Shown here in pieces: positions 24,700 to 35,361 of a stretch of DNA of 64,000 nucleotides. How positions within the stretch are numbered: position 1 is the first letter of the stretch; each line of letters starts with the position of its first letter. A program made the translations under genes and the position numbers. The DNA comes from an uncultured Flavobacteriales bacterium (GTDB lineage Bacteria > Bacteroidota > Bacteroidia > CAIKAF01), in NCBI GenBank assembly GCA_903825395.1, contig CAIKAF010000007.1, positions 1 to 64,000 on the forward strand, in the 5' to 3' direction. The notes beneath the pieces were generated by a model. That model saw nothing but the letters and a program-made list of their open reading frames with translations. It was not told the origin of the DNA and did not search any database.

Positions 24700-27027
24700 A
24701 TGTGGATTCAATTTGCCTCATTTTTAATGCGCAACCGTTGGCCCATCTTACTGGGGGTCATGGTTTTGGTTGGTTTAGCCGCTTGGCAGGCCCGTGGGAT
24801 TAAAATGAGTTATGAGCCTGCTAAAGTGTTGCCGGATAGCGATTCGGCCATGGTTCAGTACCAAGAATTTTTAGGATTATTTGGAGAGCAAGCCAATGTG
24901 GTGGTTTTGGCGGTTGAGCATCCCAATTTTTTTTCTCCTAAAGCAATAACTGCATGGGATAGCCTTGAGTCCCGCTTGAATCGGGTAGAAAAAATTGAAT
25001 GGACACTTTCACCCAGAAGCCTTTGGAAATTGAGGTATGCCAATCAGCGTTTTGAAATTCAATCGGCAGGCGTAAAACCCATGTCGATGTCCGATTTAGA
25101 TAGTTTGCCATTTTATCGGGAAGTCCTTTGGAATGTGGAGAAATCCATATTTGTCATGTTTGTTGGTCTGGATGAAGAGGTCATTCATACGGCGCGCAGA
25201 GAGGCCATTGTTTTTGAGTTGAAGCGCATTGTTGAGCAGTATCAGGCAGAGCAGGCCTTGCCGGTACACATCAGCGGGCTTCCCTACATTCGAACAGAGA
25301 CCATTCGGGCATCAGCCGCCGAGATAAAACTATTTGTATTGTTGGCAGCCTTAGTTACCTCTTTGGTGCTGCTGTTCTTTTTCCGATCGCTCCGGGCCAT
25401 AGCGGTTCCGCTGGTGGTGGTTGGGTTTGGAGTGGTAATTTCAGGCGCAGCCTTGAATATTCTTGGCTATAAAATAACCTCATTAATTGGACTGATTCCG
25501 CCCTTATTAATTGTAATTGGCGTGCCGAATGCCGTTTATATGATTACCAAATACCACCAAGAGTTTGCTCGGCACCGGAATCAAATGAAATCGCTAACAC
25601 GGATGGTATTTAAAACGGGGAAGGCGATTTTCTTAACCAATCTAACAACAGCAGTTGGTTTTGGTACGCTGGCCATAACAAAATCAGAATTGCTGGTGCA
25701 ATTTGGATTGGTGGCCTTTATCAGCATCATGGGATTGTTTGTTCTTTCAATTGTATTGACCCCTATTATTTTTAGTTTTTTACCCGAGCCTAAACCTAGG
25801 CATTTGAAGCATTTGGAGCGAAAAGGGGCTGTAGTGTTAACCTCATTTTTACAAAGTACCACTGAGCGCAGAAGGACCTGGGTTTTTGGGATTGCAATTT
25901 TGGTGTTTTGCTTTGGAGTGTTGGGGATGAGTCGGATTGAACCCAGTGGTAAAGTTTCAGATGACATGCCTGTTCAATCCAAATCGTATCAGGATTTGCA
26001 GTTTTTTGAACGGCATTTTGAAGGAGTGATGCCCTTTGAGGTTATGGTAAAAACCAACGAATCTGGAGCCATTTTGCGCAGCCGTGGTTTATGGAGGAAC
26101 ATCAATGCCTTGCAGGACAGCCTTACCGGATTAAAGGGGTTGTCTAGATCTGTTTCGGTGATTGAGCTTATAAAATATGCCAATCAAAGCATGTACAATG
26201 GAGCGCCGGAACAGTATGATTTGCCCAATTCTTTTGATGCATCACGGCTTCGGGCATCGATGGCCTCCTCAAAGCTTGGCTCGGGTGAATTGCTGAACGA
26301 CTATTTGGATTCCAGCCGTAGGGTCATCCGAATTCGTGCCAGAATGGCGGATATGGGTACTCCGGAATTGAATGCCTTAACCCGAAAAGCAGAAGGGCTG
26401 GCTCAAGCCATTTTTGAAGATGAGGATGTTCAGGTTTACTTTACCGGCGCTGCCGTTGTGCTTATGAAATCAGCCGATTATTTAATTCGGAATTTATTGG
26501 TTAGCCTTCTTACGGCCATATTAATTATTTCGATGTTAATGGCCACGCTGTTTAGATCCTTTAAAATGGTGTTTATTTCAATGGTGCCTAACTTACTGCC
26601 CTTATTCTTTACGGCTGGAGTTATGGGTTGGGCTGGAATTCCATTGAAGGCATCCAACTGCTTGGTTTTTGGGGTGGCTTTTGGAATTTCAGTGGACGAC
26701 ACCATCCATTTTTTATCCAGGTACCGGCAATTGCTGGCTACCACACAAGGGAATATTAAAGATGCGGTCTTACTTACCTTAAATGAAACGGGCTTAAGTA
26801 TGGCCTACACTTCCATCATATTGTTTTTTGGATTCTCTATCTTTATGGCCTCAGATTTCGGAGGAACAGTAGCTTTGGGAATGCTGGTTAGTTTAACCTT
26901 ATTGGTGGCCATGTTTACCAACTTAACCGTATTGCCGGCCTTGCTTATGGGCTTGCACAAGGAGGCCAAAGAATTGCCGTTTATCGAAGAACCTGACGAA
27001 GAAGAAACAGAAGATTCACAGTTATGA
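24700..27027 (+). CDS. RND/MMPL-family exporter
   Basis: A 775-residue inner-membrane protein with the two-fold RND layout: TM1 (about 9-25), a periplasmic loop, five helices (about 205-370) forming a sterol-sensing-like block, TM7 (about 400), a second loop and a final helical block (about 610-760). The helix segment [19 protein letters not shown] carries the Asp pair used for proton relay in MMPL proteins; [13 protein letters not shown] is its first-half equivalent. Cargo may be a lipid or hopanoid-like molecule; this is inferred. ATG 24700 is chosen because the promoter lies at 24661-24692. rfbA overlaps its end by 4 bp. Confidence 0.85.
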   Translation: MWIQFASFLMRNRWPILLGVMVLVGLAAWQARGIKMSYEPAKVLPDSDSAMVQYQEFLGLFGEQANVVVLAVEHPNFFSPKAITAWDSLESRLNRVEKIEWTLSPRSLWKLRYANQRFEIQSAGVKPMSMSDLDSLPFYREVLWNVEKSIFVMFVGLDEEVIHTARREAIVFELKRIVEQYQAEQALPVHISGLPYIRTETIRASAAEIKLFVLLAALVTSLVLLFFFRSLRAIAVPLVVVGFGVVISGAALNILGYKITSLIGLIPPLLIVIGVPNAVYMITKYHQEFARHRNQMKSLTRMVFKTGKAIFLTNLTTAVGFGTLAITKSELLVQFGLVAFISIMGLFVLSIVLTPIIFSFLPEPKPRHLKHLERKGAVVLTSFLQSTTERRRTWVFGIAILVFCFGVLGMSRIEPSGKVSDDMPVQSKSYQDLQFFERHFEGVMPFEVMVKTNESGAILRSRGLWRNINALQDSLTGLKGLSRSVSVIELIKYANQSMYNGAPEQYDLPNSFDASRLRASMASSKLGSGELLNDYLDSSRRVIRIRARMADMGTPELNALTRKAEGLAQAIFEDEDVQVYFTGAAVVLMKSADYLIRNLLVSLLTAILIISMLMATLFRSFKMVFISMVPNLLPLFFTAGVMGWAGIPLKASNCLVFGVAFGISVDDTIHFLSRYRQLLATTQGNIKDAVLLTLNETGLSMAYTSIILFFGFSIFMASDFGGTVALGMLVSLTLLVAMFTNLTVLPALLMGLHKEAKELPFIEEPDEEETEDSQL

Positions 27028-27881
27028 AAGGAATTATTCTTGCCGGGGGGAGTGGAACCCGCTTGTATCCGATAACGCTTGGCATTAGCAAGCAATTGAT
27101 GCCGGTATACGATAAGCCCATGATTTATTATCCGATGTCGGTACTGATGATGGCGGGAATTCGGGATATATTGATTATTTCTACCCCCGAAGACCAAGCC
27201 GGCTTTAAACGCCTGCTGGGCGATGGCACCCGGCTGGGTTGTACCTTTACCTATGCCATTCAGGAAGTACCCAATGGGTTGGCTCAGGCTTTTGTTATTG
27301 GGGCCGATTTTATAGGAAACGATTCGGTCGCTCTAGTTTTGGGCGATAATATTTTTCATGGCAGCGGATTGTGGTCTCAGCTAAAAACCCTTTCGCCCGG
27401 CGATGGCGGTTTGGTGTTTGCCTATCACGTAACCGATCCTCAGCGCTATGGCGTGGTTGAATTTGATGCGCAAGGGAATGTGCTTTCCATCGAAGAAAAG
27501 CCCAGTCATCCCAAAAGCAGTTATGCCGTTCCGGGACTGTACTTTTACGACAATCAGGTGGTTGAAATCGCCAAAGAGCTGAAACCCAGCCCTCGTGGCG
27601 AATACGAGATTACCGATGTGAACCTGGAGTACCTGCGCCGGGGTAAATTGAAAGTTCAAAAATTGGAACGGGGAACCGCTTGGCTAGACACCGGTACCTT
27701 CGCTTCTATGATGCAGGCTTCACAGTACGTTCAGGTTATTGAAGAACGGCAAGGACTTAAGATTGGCTGCATTGAAGAAATTGCCTGGAGAATGGGATTT
27801 ATTACGCACAATCAACTGATGGAATTGGCCGCACCTTTGGAAAAAAGCGGCTATGGAAGCTATTTAAAACGACTTATATGA
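27024..27881 (+). CDS. rfbA: glucose-1-phosphate thymidylyltransferase
   Basis: A 285-residue nucleotidyltransferase (RmlA/RfbA) making dTDP-glucose for dTDP-rhamnose and related sugars. The N-terminus [20 protein letters not shown] binds dTTP, followed by [20 protein letters not shown]. Also visible are [16 protein letters not shown]...[11 protein letters not shown] and [13 protein letters not shown]. It overlaps the exporter gene (ATGA) and the next sugar-nucleotide gene by 4 bp each, so three genes form one transcription unit. rfbB, C and D are absent from the window. Confidence 0.93.
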   Translation: MKGIILAGGSGTRLYPITLGISKQLMPVYDKPMIYYPMSVLMMAGIRDILIISTPEDQAGFKRLLGDGTRLGCTFTYAIQEVPNGLAQAFVIGADFIGNDSVALVLGDNIFHGSGLWSQLKTLSPGDGGLVFAYHVTDPQRYGVVEFDAQGNVLSIEEKPSHPKSSYAVPGLYFYDNQVVEIAKELKPSPRGEYEITDVNLEYLRRGKLKVQKLERGTAWLDTGTFASMMQASQYVQVIEERQGLKIGCIEEIAWRMGFITHNQLMELAAPLEKSGYGSYLKRLI

Positions 27882-28825
27882 GCAAAACAACCATATTATT
27901 GACCGGAGGTGCCGGATTTATCGGGAGCAATATGGCCGAGAAATTGGCTCAAAACCCCGACAATCAAGTGGTGGTAGTAGATAACTTTCGTACTGGGAAT
28001 CCAGATAAGTTGCCCTCCACTCAACTGTATCCAAATCTTCGATTCATTAAGGCCGATGTCAATGAATTCAGAGATATTTCCGGAGTATTTTATGCCTATC
28101 ATTTTGATTTTGTATTTCATTATGCCGCTTTGGTTGGAGTGAAACGAACCCTCAACAACCCCGTTTCTGTGCTGCGCGATATTCGAGGCATTGAGAATAT
28201 TCTTGAATTGTCAAAAAATACGGGGGTTTCACGGGTGTTTTTTAGCTCCTCTTCTGAAGTGTACGGAGAACCGGTAGAGTTCCCTCAAAATGAAAAAACC
28301 ACGCCCCTCAATTCCCGCTTACCCTATGCTGTGGTTAAAAACATTGGGGAATCCTTCCTACGTTCTTATCAGCAAGAGTACGGATTGGATTATACTATTT
28401 TTCGTTTTTTCAACACCTATGGACCAAAGCAAAGTCCTGATTTCGTCATGAGCCGATTCCTGCGGCAGGCCCTACGCAATGAGCCCATTACCATTTATGG
28501 CGAGGGCGATCAAACCCGTACATTTTGCTTCATTCAAGATAATATTGATGCCTGCTATCAAGCGTTTGTTACCAATTCGTACATCAACGACGTGGTAAAC
28601 GTGGGGGGCAACAATGAAATTACAATTTTAGAGTTGGCTCAAACCATTTTGTCCATTACCAAATCCAGCAGTGAAATTCATCATTTGCCTCCCTTGGAAG
28701 AGGGCGATATGACTCGACGCCTGCCAGACACCACAAAGATGGATTCCTTGTTGAGCCGGTCCCGAATTTCGTTGGAAGAAGGCATACGGCGGGTACTGGA
28801 AAATCCCCGATTCCTGAACGTATGA
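27878..28825 (+). CDS. extended SDR sugar-nucleotide epimerase/dehydratase
   Basis: A 315-residue NAD-dependent enzyme with the Rossmann motif [14 protein letters not shown] (about 7-20), substrate-site [10 protein letters not shown] and catalytic YAVVK with the upstream Ser. [20 protein letters not shown] and [17 protein letters not shown] match UDP-glucuronate decarboxylase or dTDP-glucose dehydratase-like enzymes. The exact substrate cannot be read from sequence. It overlaps rfbA by 4 bp and the next gene, a secreted T9SS protein, by 4 bp. Confidence 0.8.
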   Translation: MSKTTILLTGGAGFIGSNMAEKLAQNPDNQVVVVDNFRTGNPDKLPSTQLYPNLRFIKADVNEFRDISGVFYAYHFDFVFHYAALVGVKRTLNNPVSVLRDIRGIENILELSKNTGVSRVFFSSSSEVYGEPVEFPQNEKTTPLNSRLPYAVVKNIGESFLRSYQQEYGLDYTIFRFFNTYGPKQSPDFVMSRFLRQALRNEPITIYGEGDQTRTFCFIQDNIDACYQAFVTNSYINDVVNVGGNNEITILELAQTILSITKSSSEIHHLPPLEEGDMTRRLPDTTKMDSLLSRSRISLEEGIRRVLENPRFLNV

Positions 28826-29853
28826 TGCGAAGCCTTGCGCTATGTTGCATGTTTATGGTTTGGGCCTACAGCCAAGCACAGTCTTGGCCATGGCCAATGC
28901 ATGCTGTCCAATCTTCTACATTGCCTGTCGATGAGCCAACCTTAAAGTCTGGTCCGGCTTACATCAATGCCTCAGAAACGGAAGGAGGATTGCTTCGATT
29001 TTGGCCTTTATCCATGCCGGGTCAATCTTCAGACACGTCTATTTCTTATGCCATAGCTGTGTTTGATACTTTGGTTGGCCCTTTTACCCCCGGCGCTTCA
29101 GCATCCACGCTGACCGATGCGCACATCGATTCCTTGGGCATATTGATGCAGCACAGCAAAACCAGTCAACAACCTACCCGCTGGACCATTGAATTTCTTT
29201 CGTTGAATGGGCAAGGCTATCCTTCCGGTTCAACTTGGTTCAGCGACACCATGGAATGGAACTCTTCGATGGCTCCACAAGCCCAACGGATTTGGGTGCC
29301 CATCAACGCGGCTCCTTCTCCCGGACAGCCTTGGGCGGTGCGGGTTTCGGTATTGAACTTGGGCCTTGGAGATACCCTTCAGCTCGCGGGCCGTCACCCC
29401 ATTAAAGATACCTGCGGAACACGCATACAGGCCGATACGTCAGAATTTTATCCCCAATCGTTCGCGTATTGGCAGGGATATAATTTGTTGATTCCAACTC
29501 CTGCCGGGGGCGATTTTTTTACCGATTGCAATTCCAATGGACAATTGGACAGCAGCGACGGCGCCAATCCCATTCAAACCTGGGATATGGCATTGGCTAT
29601 AACGGCTTCGGGGCTTTCTACGCCCATTAATCAAGTTCAGCAATCAACTTTGGCATTTCCGAATCCCTGCTCAGCAACAATCAGTTTGGGCTTGCCTGCT
29701 GCCGCATGGCATATTTATGATGCATTTGGGCGTGAATTGTTGAAGGGCTTTGGCCTTGCAAGCATCGCTTGCCAGTCCTTACCACCCGGGTGCTATACCT
29801 TGGTGGTACAAAAAGAAAATTACATAGGTAGAGAAAAAGTATGCGTGCATTAA
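28822..29853 (+). CDS. secreted protein with T9SS type A sorting domain
   Basis: A 343-residue exported protein of unknown function. It starts with a signal peptide (about 1-20, ending YSQAQS). The middle part has no family I recognise but includes a TDCNSNGQLDSSDGANP stretch resembling a Ca2+-binding dockerin-like loop. The C-terminus is a type A sorting domain (FPNPCSATISLGL, YDAFGRELLKG, LPPGCYTLVVQ), which sends the protein through the type IX system. It overlaps the upstream SDR gene by 4 bp and the next T9SS gene by 13 bp. Confidence 0.65.
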   Translation: MMRSLALCCMFMVWAYSQAQSWPWPMHAVQSSTLPVDEPTLKSGPAYINASETEGGLLRFWPLSMPGQSSDTSISYAIAVFDTLVGPFTPGASASTLTDAHIDSLGILMQHSKTSQQPTRWTIEFLSLNGQGYPSGSTWFSDTMEWNSSMAPQAQRIWVPINAAPSPGQPWAVRVSVLNLGLGDTLQLAGRHPIKDTCGTRIQADTSEFYPQSFAYWQGYNLLIPTPAGGDFFTDCNSNGQLDSSDGANPIQTWDMALAITASGLSTPINQVQQSTLAFPNPCSATISLGLPAAAWHIYDAFGRELLKGFGLASIACQSLPPGCYTLVVQKENYIGREKVCVH

Positions 29854-30803
29854 TTCTTACTGCAATGGTTGCGCTGAACCTGGCTTCAGCATCGGCTCAA
29901 GCAATCAAATGGCCAATCTCCACCTCGTACAGAGCCTGGGCTGGCACTTCTTTTCCGGGACTGAAGGCAACTACAGATACCTTAAACGTTCAGATATTAA
30001 GCGATAGCCTGACCTTGTACGGCTCACCCAACGGCGGGTATATGTCGGGCAACAGTGGGTATGGAGAATACGCCAAGCTGCAGGAATTCGATATTGATTC
30101 TGCATGCGGAGTAGAAGGCTTCGTGTTTTGGTTCGCCAAAAAGGCGCTGAACAGCACGGTTGCAGATAGCTCAAGAGCCATCTTGGCTTGGTACGATATG
30201 GACAGCGTTACCACTGTTCCCGACAGCGGAAGGCTTATGCCCAAAACCTTGCTAAAAACCGATACCGTTCTGCTGTCCAACATCGATACTTCTTCGGTAT
30301 TTGACGGCTCCGTTTACCTGTGGCAACCCGGTTCTGATTTGGCCATCCGGAATTTTGCCGCCGGACTTATTTTGGATTTGCTGCATCCTTCAGATACGCT
30401 AGCTCTGTGGTCCACCTTTGCCGGGAACCAGGGCAAGCAAACCTGGGAGTTTTATTTAAATACTTGGACTCCAATGCATTACAATTGGGGGATTGACGTG
30501 CGATTTAGCATATTGGCCCTGATTGACCGCTATGCTGGTTTGCCGGAAACCCAAGCCAATGCAGTCCGTATTTTCCCGAATCCAGGTCAAAATTTCATTC
30601 AAATGCGCCTTCCGTCATCGCTGGAACAGGGGGGCTATATGCTGTTAGACAATCGGGGTAAAATTGTTGCAGAGCAGCGGTTTAGCGGGCCTTCAAGCAC
30701 TGAAATTGAAATTAACACAACAAATTTGATTTCAGGCAGTTATGTTTTGATTGTGTTGGAAAACAATCGGCCTGTATTTAGCAGTCGCTGGGTAAAATTG
30801 TGA
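29841..30803 (+). CDS. secreted protein with T9SS type A sorting domain
   Basis: A 320-residue exported protein. Signal peptide about 1-19 (ending SASAQA), then an unfamiliar domain with CGVEGFVFWFAKKALNS and WGIDVRFSILALID, and a C-terminal sorting domain (IFPNPGQNFIQMRL, LLDNRGKIVAEQRF, ISGSYVLIV). Similar layout and the 13-bp overlap suggest it works with the preceding cargo protein. Its TGA stop is joined directly to a T8 run and a structured repeat (30804-30960). Confidence 0.65.
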   Translation: MRALILTAMVALNLASASAQAIKWPISTSYRAWAGTSFPGLKATTDTLNVQILSDSLTLYGSPNGGYMSGNSGYGEYAKLQEFDIDSACGVEGFVFWFAKKALNSTVADSSRAILAWYDMDSVTTVPDSGRLMPKTLLKTDTVLLSNIDTSSVFDGSVYLWQPGSDLAIRNFAAGLILDLLHPSDTLALWSTFAGNQGKQTWEFYLNTWTPMHYNWGIDVRFSILALIDRYAGLPETQANAVRIFPNPGQNFIQMRLPSSLEQGGYMLLDNRGKIVAEQRFSGPSSTEIEINTTNLISGSYVLIVLENNRPVFSSRWVKL

Positions 30804-30960
30804 TTTTTTTTGGGCGGGTTTCGGGCTTTCAGAGCTTGTCCGCGGTGGCCGGAAGGCTTGCCCAGCGGGCTTGCGGTGGCTCCTAAAGTCGCCTCCGCGC
30901 CACGCGGGCCAGGCTCCGGCCCCCTTGCGGGCAAGCTTCTTCAATCCCGCCCGCAGCCGC
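30804..30960. repeat. rod-like structured intergenic repeat, copy 3
   Basis: Starts immediately after a stop TGA as T8 then GGGCGGG (30812-30818), which pairs with CCCGCCC (30946-30952). Next GAGCTTGTCCGC pairs with GCGGGCAAGCTTC. The middle GGCCGGA pairs with TCCGGCC. The apical GGCTCCTAAAGTCGCC is clasped by GCGG and CCGC. Confidence 0.8.
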
Positions 30961-31047
30961 CTCTTGGCTAAATTCCCCTCAAAAATCTAAAACCTAAGCC
31001 CCAATTTTCCTACTTTTAAGATTCTATTCATTGAATGTTTTTGAATT

Positions 31048-31680
31048 ATGCCCGTAGAAAAGTTATTTCGAGATGACCCATTTCCCTCATTAAGTCAGGC
31101 TCGCCACGACGGATTGCTCGCAATGGGAGGTTCGCTATCTCCTCAACGTCTTTCTACCGCTTACCGACTGGGTATTTTTCCTTGGTTTAGTAAAGGTTCT
31201 CCTATTTTGTGGTGGAGTCCAGACCCCAGATTTGTACTGTTCCCCAAGGAATTAAAGGTGTCTAAGTCCATGCGCCAATGTCAGCGCAAAGGGACCTTTA
31301 GGGTGACCTACAATACTGCATTTCAAGAGGTGATTCAACAATGCGCTCAAATTCCAAGGGCCGATCAAGACGGTACCTGGATTTTACCTGAAATGCAGGA
31401 AGCCTACCTTCGGCTTTTCCAGCAAAATCAGGCCATGAGTGTTGAAGTTTGGGAGGGCGAAAACTTGGTGGGGGGTCTGTATGGAGTAAAGGTAGGTCGT
31501 GTTTTTTCTGGGGAAAGCATGTTCAGTAAGGCCAGCAATTCCTCAAAATTGGCCTTAATAGAATTGGTTCAAACCGGAGCATTCGATTTGATTGATTGTC
31601 AAATCCATTCTGAACATTTAGCCAGCCTTGGAGCCCGTGAAATACCCCGTTCTGAATTTTTAAGCTACCTTCCATCCTAG
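31048..31680 (+). CDS. aat: leucyl/phenylalanyl-tRNA-protein transferase
   Basis: A 210-residue enzyme that adds Leu or Phe from aminoacyl-tRNA to N-terminal Lys/Arg of proteins, creating N-degrons for ClpS/ClpAP. Motifs are DGLLAMGGSLSPQRLSTAYR, GIFPWFSKGSPILWWSPDPR, TWILPEMQEAYLRL, SVEVWEGENLVGGLYGV, FSGESMFSKASNSSKLAL and IDCQIHSEHLASLGAREI. It is monocistronic; a -7-like TACTTTTA lies at 31011-31018. Confidence 0.95.
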   Translation: MPVEKLFRDDPFPSLSQARHDGLLAMGGSLSPQRLSTAYRLGIFPWFSKGSPILWWSPDPRFVLFPKELKVSKSMRQCQRKGTFRVTYNTAFQEVIQQCAQIPRADQDGTWILPEMQEAYLRLFQQNQAMSVEVWEGENLVGGLYGVKVGRVFSGESMFSKASNSSKLALIELVQTGAFDLIDCQIHSEHLASLGAREIPRSEFLSYLPS

Positions 31681-31738
31681 GTCGCTTCCAAGCCAGCACA
31701 CGAATTCTATGGATTGGCTAAAAGCTGTTGTTCAGTCC

Positions 31739-31769
31739 TTTGTAAATTCAACCCAAAGGGTTACTTTTG
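31739..31769 (+). promoter_or_regulatory. promoter of the pyrophosphatase-FKBP gene
   Basis: -33 TTTG (31739-31742), 19-bp spacer, -7 TACTTTTG (31762-31769), a full match to the Bacteroidota consensus. The leader before the ATG at 31805 would be about 30 nt. Confidence 0.7.
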
Positions 31770-31804
31770 CCCCCTGTCTATACGATTAAACTGATTCGAT
31801 ACAC

Positions 31805-34570
31805 ATGAAGGATTTGATGATGTACATGATTCCTGCCCTAGGTTTGGTAGGTATTTTGGTGATGGCGATTAAATACGCCTGGGTTGCCAAGCAGGATGCT
31901 GGCGACGAAAACATGCAAAAGCTGGCTGGCTATATAGCCAAAGGAGCCATTGCTTTTTTACGTGCCGAATGGAAATTGCTGGGCTATTTTGCTGTAATTG
32001 CAGCTGTGGTTCTTGCATGGTCTGGCACCATGACGGAAAACTCACACTGGGTAATTTCCATTTCTTTTTTAATTGGCGCCGTTTTTAGTGCCCTTGCTGG
32101 GTACATCGGAATGAAAGTGGCCACCATGGCCAATGTGCGTACAACTCAGGCAGCTCGGACCTCGTTGGCCAAAGCCTTGAATGTTTCCTTTACCGGCGGT
32201 GCTGTTATGGGGCTTGGAGTGGCCGGACTGGCCGTGTTGGGCTTAGGCAGCTTGTTTATTGTTTTTTATCAAATGTTTAGTGTAGGAACCGATGCCGCTT
32301 TTGATGCTCATAACATGGAAGTGGCCTTGGAAGTATTGGCTGGGTTTTCATTGGGTGCCGAGTCGATTGCCTTGTTTGCGCGCGTAGGTGGTGGTATTTA
32401 TACCAAAGCAGCTGACGTTGGAGCTGATTTGGTTGGAAAAGTGGAAGCCGGAATTCCGGAAGACGATGTTCGAAACCCTGCTACCATTGCAGATAATGTG
32501 GGTGATAATGTGGGAGATGTTGCGGGCATGGGAGCGGATTTGTTTGGTTCTTATGTGGCTACAATTCTTGCTACGATGGTTTTGGGTCGCGAGGTGTTGG
32601 TGGCCGATCAGGTGGGTGGACTTTCCCTGATTTTACTTCCCATGATCATTGCAGGAATGGGTTTGATTTTTTCTATTGTTGGAACAGTGTTTGTTCGAAT
32701 TTCAAACGAAAATAGCTCCGTACAAAAGGCTCTAAACATGGGCAATTGGGCATCGATGATTTTCACTTTAATTGGCTCTTACTTTTTGATTAATTGGTTG
32801 GTTCCTAACGAAACATTGGTTTTGCGCGGCACTGAATTTACCAGAGATGGCATTTTTGGAGCCGTTCTGCTGGGCCTGATTGTGGGTGCTTTAATGAGCA
32901 TGGTGACAGAATTCTACACAGCTATGGGCAAGCGACCTGTTATGTCTATTGTGCGTCAGTCCTCTACCGGCCATGCAACCAACATCATTGGAGGTCTGGC
33001 TGTAGGAATGGAATCAACAGTGTTGCCCATTATTATTTTGGCTGCAGGTATTTTCGGAGCATTTGAGTTGGCTGGTTTATACGGAGTTGCTATCGCAGCA
33101 GCAGGAATGATGGCCACCACAGCCATGCAATTGGCTATTGATGCCTTCGGACCCATTGCCGATAATGCGGGTGGTATTGCTGAAATGAGTGGTTTGCCAG
33201 CTGAAGTTCGCGAACGTACCGATAACCTAGATGCAGTTGGAAACACAACAGCCGCTTCGGGTAAAGGTTTTGCTATCGCCTCTGCTGCCCTGACATCTCT
33301 AGCTCTATTCGCTGCTTTTGTAGGTATAGCTGGCATCGATGCCATTGATATTTACAAGGCAAATGTACTCGCCGGATTGTTTGTAGGGGCTATGATTCCT
33401 TTTATCTTCTCTGCTCTTGCCATTGCTGCCGTTGGTCGTGCCGCCATGGATATGGTAAATGAAGTACGTAGGCAGTTCCGCGAAATTCCAGGAATTATGG
33501 AATACAAAGCAGAACCAGAATACGAAAAGTGCGTTGAAATTTCTACTCGGGCGAGCTTGCGCGAGATGGTTGCTCCCGGCGCCATAGCTTTGCTCGTTCC
33601 CATTGTGGTTGGATTTATCTTTGGCCCTGAAGTGTTGGGTGGGCTTCTTGCCGGTGTTACCGTTTCGGGTGTTTTGATGGGAATGTTCCAGAACAATGCC
33701 GGCGGAGCTTGGGATAATGCCAAGAAAAGTTTTGAAAAAGGGGTTGAAATTAACGGAGAAACCTATTACAAAGGATCTGACCCGCACAAGGCTGCTGTAA
33801 CAGGCGACACAGTCGGCGATCCCTTCAAAGACACTTCTGGTCCTTCCATGAATATCCTTATCAAATTGATGTCTATCGTGGCTTTGATTATCGCCCCCCA
33901 CATTAAAGGCGTGGGTGGAGCTGGTTCTTCTTCCTCTTCCGTTCCTTCCTTGTCTTCTCTTGACCAGAAAATGAGTTACTCTATAGGTTTAGATATTTCT
34001 AAAAATGTCGCAGGGGCTGGTTTGCAATTGGATATCAAGGCCATGACAAAAGGCCTTGAGGATGGAATAAACCCAGATGCTGTTCCAATGTTGACCGAAG
34101 AAGAGATGGCGGCTGCATTTGAGGAATTTCAAGCCCAAATGATGGCGAAGCAGGCCCAACAATCCGAGGCAAGTGCTGCGGCTACTGTTGCCGAGGGTCA
34201 GGAATTTATGGCTGCCGAAAGCAAAAAGCCAGGAATGCAAAAAACGGCTTCAGGCATGTTATATGAAGTGAAGGTTATGGGTAAAGGCCCTAAACCAACC
34301 GCGACCGATGAAGTTTCTGTGAATTACACCGGTTCTTTGATTGATGGCACTGTATTCGACAGCAATGAGGGACGCGATCCCGCGTCTTTTCCATTGAATG
34401 GAGTTATTCCCGGCTGGACTGAAGGCTTGCAGCTAATGCCTGTAGGTTCTACATTCCGATTTATTATTCCTGCGGATTTGGCGTATGGAAATACTCCGCC
34501 TCCCGGTTCTCCAATCCAACCCGGATCTGTATTGGTCTTCGAGGTAGAACTTTTAAATATCAATAAATAA
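31805..34570 (+). CDS. hppA: membrane pyrophosphatase fused to an FKBP prolyl isomerase
   Basis: A 921-residue fusion. Residues 1-701 are a complete ion-pumping membrane pyrophosphatase: PPi/Mg2+ site [18 protein letters not shown] (from 204), [20 protein letters not shown] and a second acidic set near [22 protein letters not shown] (479-484) marks the K+-dependent class, so it may pump Na+, H+ or both. A Ser-rich linker (about 706-718) leads to an FKBP N-terminal helical region (719-800) and an FKBP domain (about 820-920) with the pocket residues intact (VNY, VFD, SFPL, GVI, GW, LAYG). Membrane pyrophosphatase C-termini lie outside the cytoplasm, so the isomerase should be periplasmic. The following gene encodes the same FKBP as a free lipoprotein. 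Confidence 0.85.
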   Translation: MKDLMMYMIPALGLVGILVMAIKYAWVAKQDAGDENMQKLAGYIAKGAIAFLRAEWKLLGYFAVIAAVVLAWSGTMTENSHWVISISFLIGAVFSALAGYIGMKVATMANVRTTQAARTSLAKALNVSFTGGAVMGLGVAGLAVLGLGSLFIVFYQMFSVGTDAAFDAHNMEVALEVLAGFSLGAESIALFARVGGGIYTKAADVGADLVGKVEAGIPEDDVRNPATIADNVGDNVGDVAGMGADLFGSYVATILATMVLGREVLVADQVGGLSLILLPMIIAGMGLIFSIVGTVFVRISNENSSVQKALNMGNWASMIFTLIGSYFLINWLVPNETLVLRGTEFTRDGIFGAVLLGLIVGALMSMVTEFYTAMGKRPVMSIVRQSSTGHATNIIGGLAVGMESTVLPIIILAAGIFGAFELAGLYGVAIAAAGMMATTAMQLAIDAFGPIADNAGGIAEMSGLPAEVRERTDNLDAVGNTTAASGKGFAIASAALTSLALFAAFVGIAGIDAIDIYKANVLAGLFVGAMIPFIFSALAIAAVGRAAMDMVNEVRRQFREIPGIMEYKAEPEYEKCVEISTRASLREMVAPGAIALLVPIVVGFIFGPEVLGGLLAGVTVSGVLMGMFQNNAGGAWDNAKKSFEKGVEINGETYYKGSDPHKAAVTGDTVGDPFKDTSGPSMNILIKLMSIVALIIAPHIKGVGGAGSSSSSVPSLSSLDQKMSYSIGLDISKNVAGAGLQLDIKAMTKGLEDGINPDAVPMLTEEEMAAAFEEFQAQMMAKQAQQSEASAAATVAEGQEFMAAESKKPGMQKTASGMLYEVKVMGKGPKPTATDEVSVNYTGSLIDGTVFDSNEGRDPASFPLNGVIPGWTEGLQLMPVGSTFRFIIPADLAYGNTPPPGSPIQPGSVLVFEVELLNINK

Positions 34571-34610
34571 ACAGTTAATATTCCCCTAATCCTCCTTAAA
34601 TTTCACCTTT

Positions 34611-35342
34611 ATGAAGAAGTTGTTGTTCCTTTCGGGTTTGTCCCTTATGTTTTTTGCCTGTTCAACATCCTCTTCAGGTGAAGCTGAAGTGAAGGATCTC
34701 AATTCCCTTGAGCTTAAGGTCTCCTATGCCGCAGGCTTGGATATGGGAGCAAACCTTAGAAATCTGGATTTTGGGGTAGATAAGAATGCCTTGATTCAAG
34801 GCATCATTGATGGGCTCGACACCTCTCGTAAGCCTCTGTTAACTCGAGAAGAAATGGAGGCTGCATTTAATGAAATTCAAATGCAAATGCAGGCGAAAAG
34901 CCAGAAAAAATCAGAAGAGGCCGCGGCGGGCAACGTTGCTAAGGGCGCTGCGTTTTTGGCAGAAGAGGCTAAAAAGCCAGGAATGCAAAAAACAGCCTCT
35001 GGAATGGTTTATGAAGTGTTGGTGATGGGCAAAGGGCCTAAACCCAGCGCTGAAAATACAGTTTCTGTAAACTATGAAGGAACCCTTATTGATGGTACTG
35101 TTTTCGACAGCAGCTTTGAGCGTGGCCAGCCGGCTACGTTCCCACTGAATGGAGTTATTCGCGGTTGGACTGAAGGCTTGCAGTTAATGCCCGTTGGCTC
35201 TACTTTCCGATTTATTATTCCAGCAGATTTGGCCTATGGAACGAATCCTCCTCCCGGTTCTCCCATTCAACCCGGATCTACCCTTGTTTTTAAGGTGGAA
35301 TTGCTGAACATTGAAAAATCGAATCCAGAACCAGCTCGATAA
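34611..35342 (+). CDS. FKBP-type peptidyl-prolyl isomerase lipoprotein (FkpA-like)
   Basis: A 243-residue periplasmic folding catalyst. The lipoprotein signal MKKLLFLSGLSLMFFACSTS has its lipobox Cys at about 17. An N-terminal helical dimerisation region (about 33-110, ELKVSYAAGLDMGANL) precedes the FKBP domain (about 140-235) with [32 protein letters not shown] and [10 protein letters not shown]. It is strikingly similar to the C-terminal 200 residues of the upstream fusion at protein and DNA level, so the two are recent tandem duplicates. It begins 40 bp after the fusion's stop. Confidence 0.9.
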   Translation: MKKLLFLSGLSLMFFACSTSSSGEAEVKDLNSLELKVSYAAGLDMGANLRNLDFGVDKNALIQGIIDGLDTSRKPLLTREEMEAAFNEIQMQMQAKSQKKSEEAAAGNVAKGAAFLAEEAKKPGMQKTASGMVYEVLVMGKGPKPSAENTVSVNYEGTLIDGTVFDSSFERGQPATFPLNGVIRGWTEGLQLMPVGSTFRFIIPADLAYGTNPPPGSPIQPGSTLVFKVELLNIEKSNPEPAR

Positions 35343-35361
35343 ATCATTAAAGTTTAATCTC

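Noticed and set aside
30804..30960. Structured repeats as simple intrinsic terminators
   Set aside because: The T run comes before the stem, not after it, in the direction of the upstream gene, and the other strand ends in A, so neither orientation gives a hairpin followed by U.
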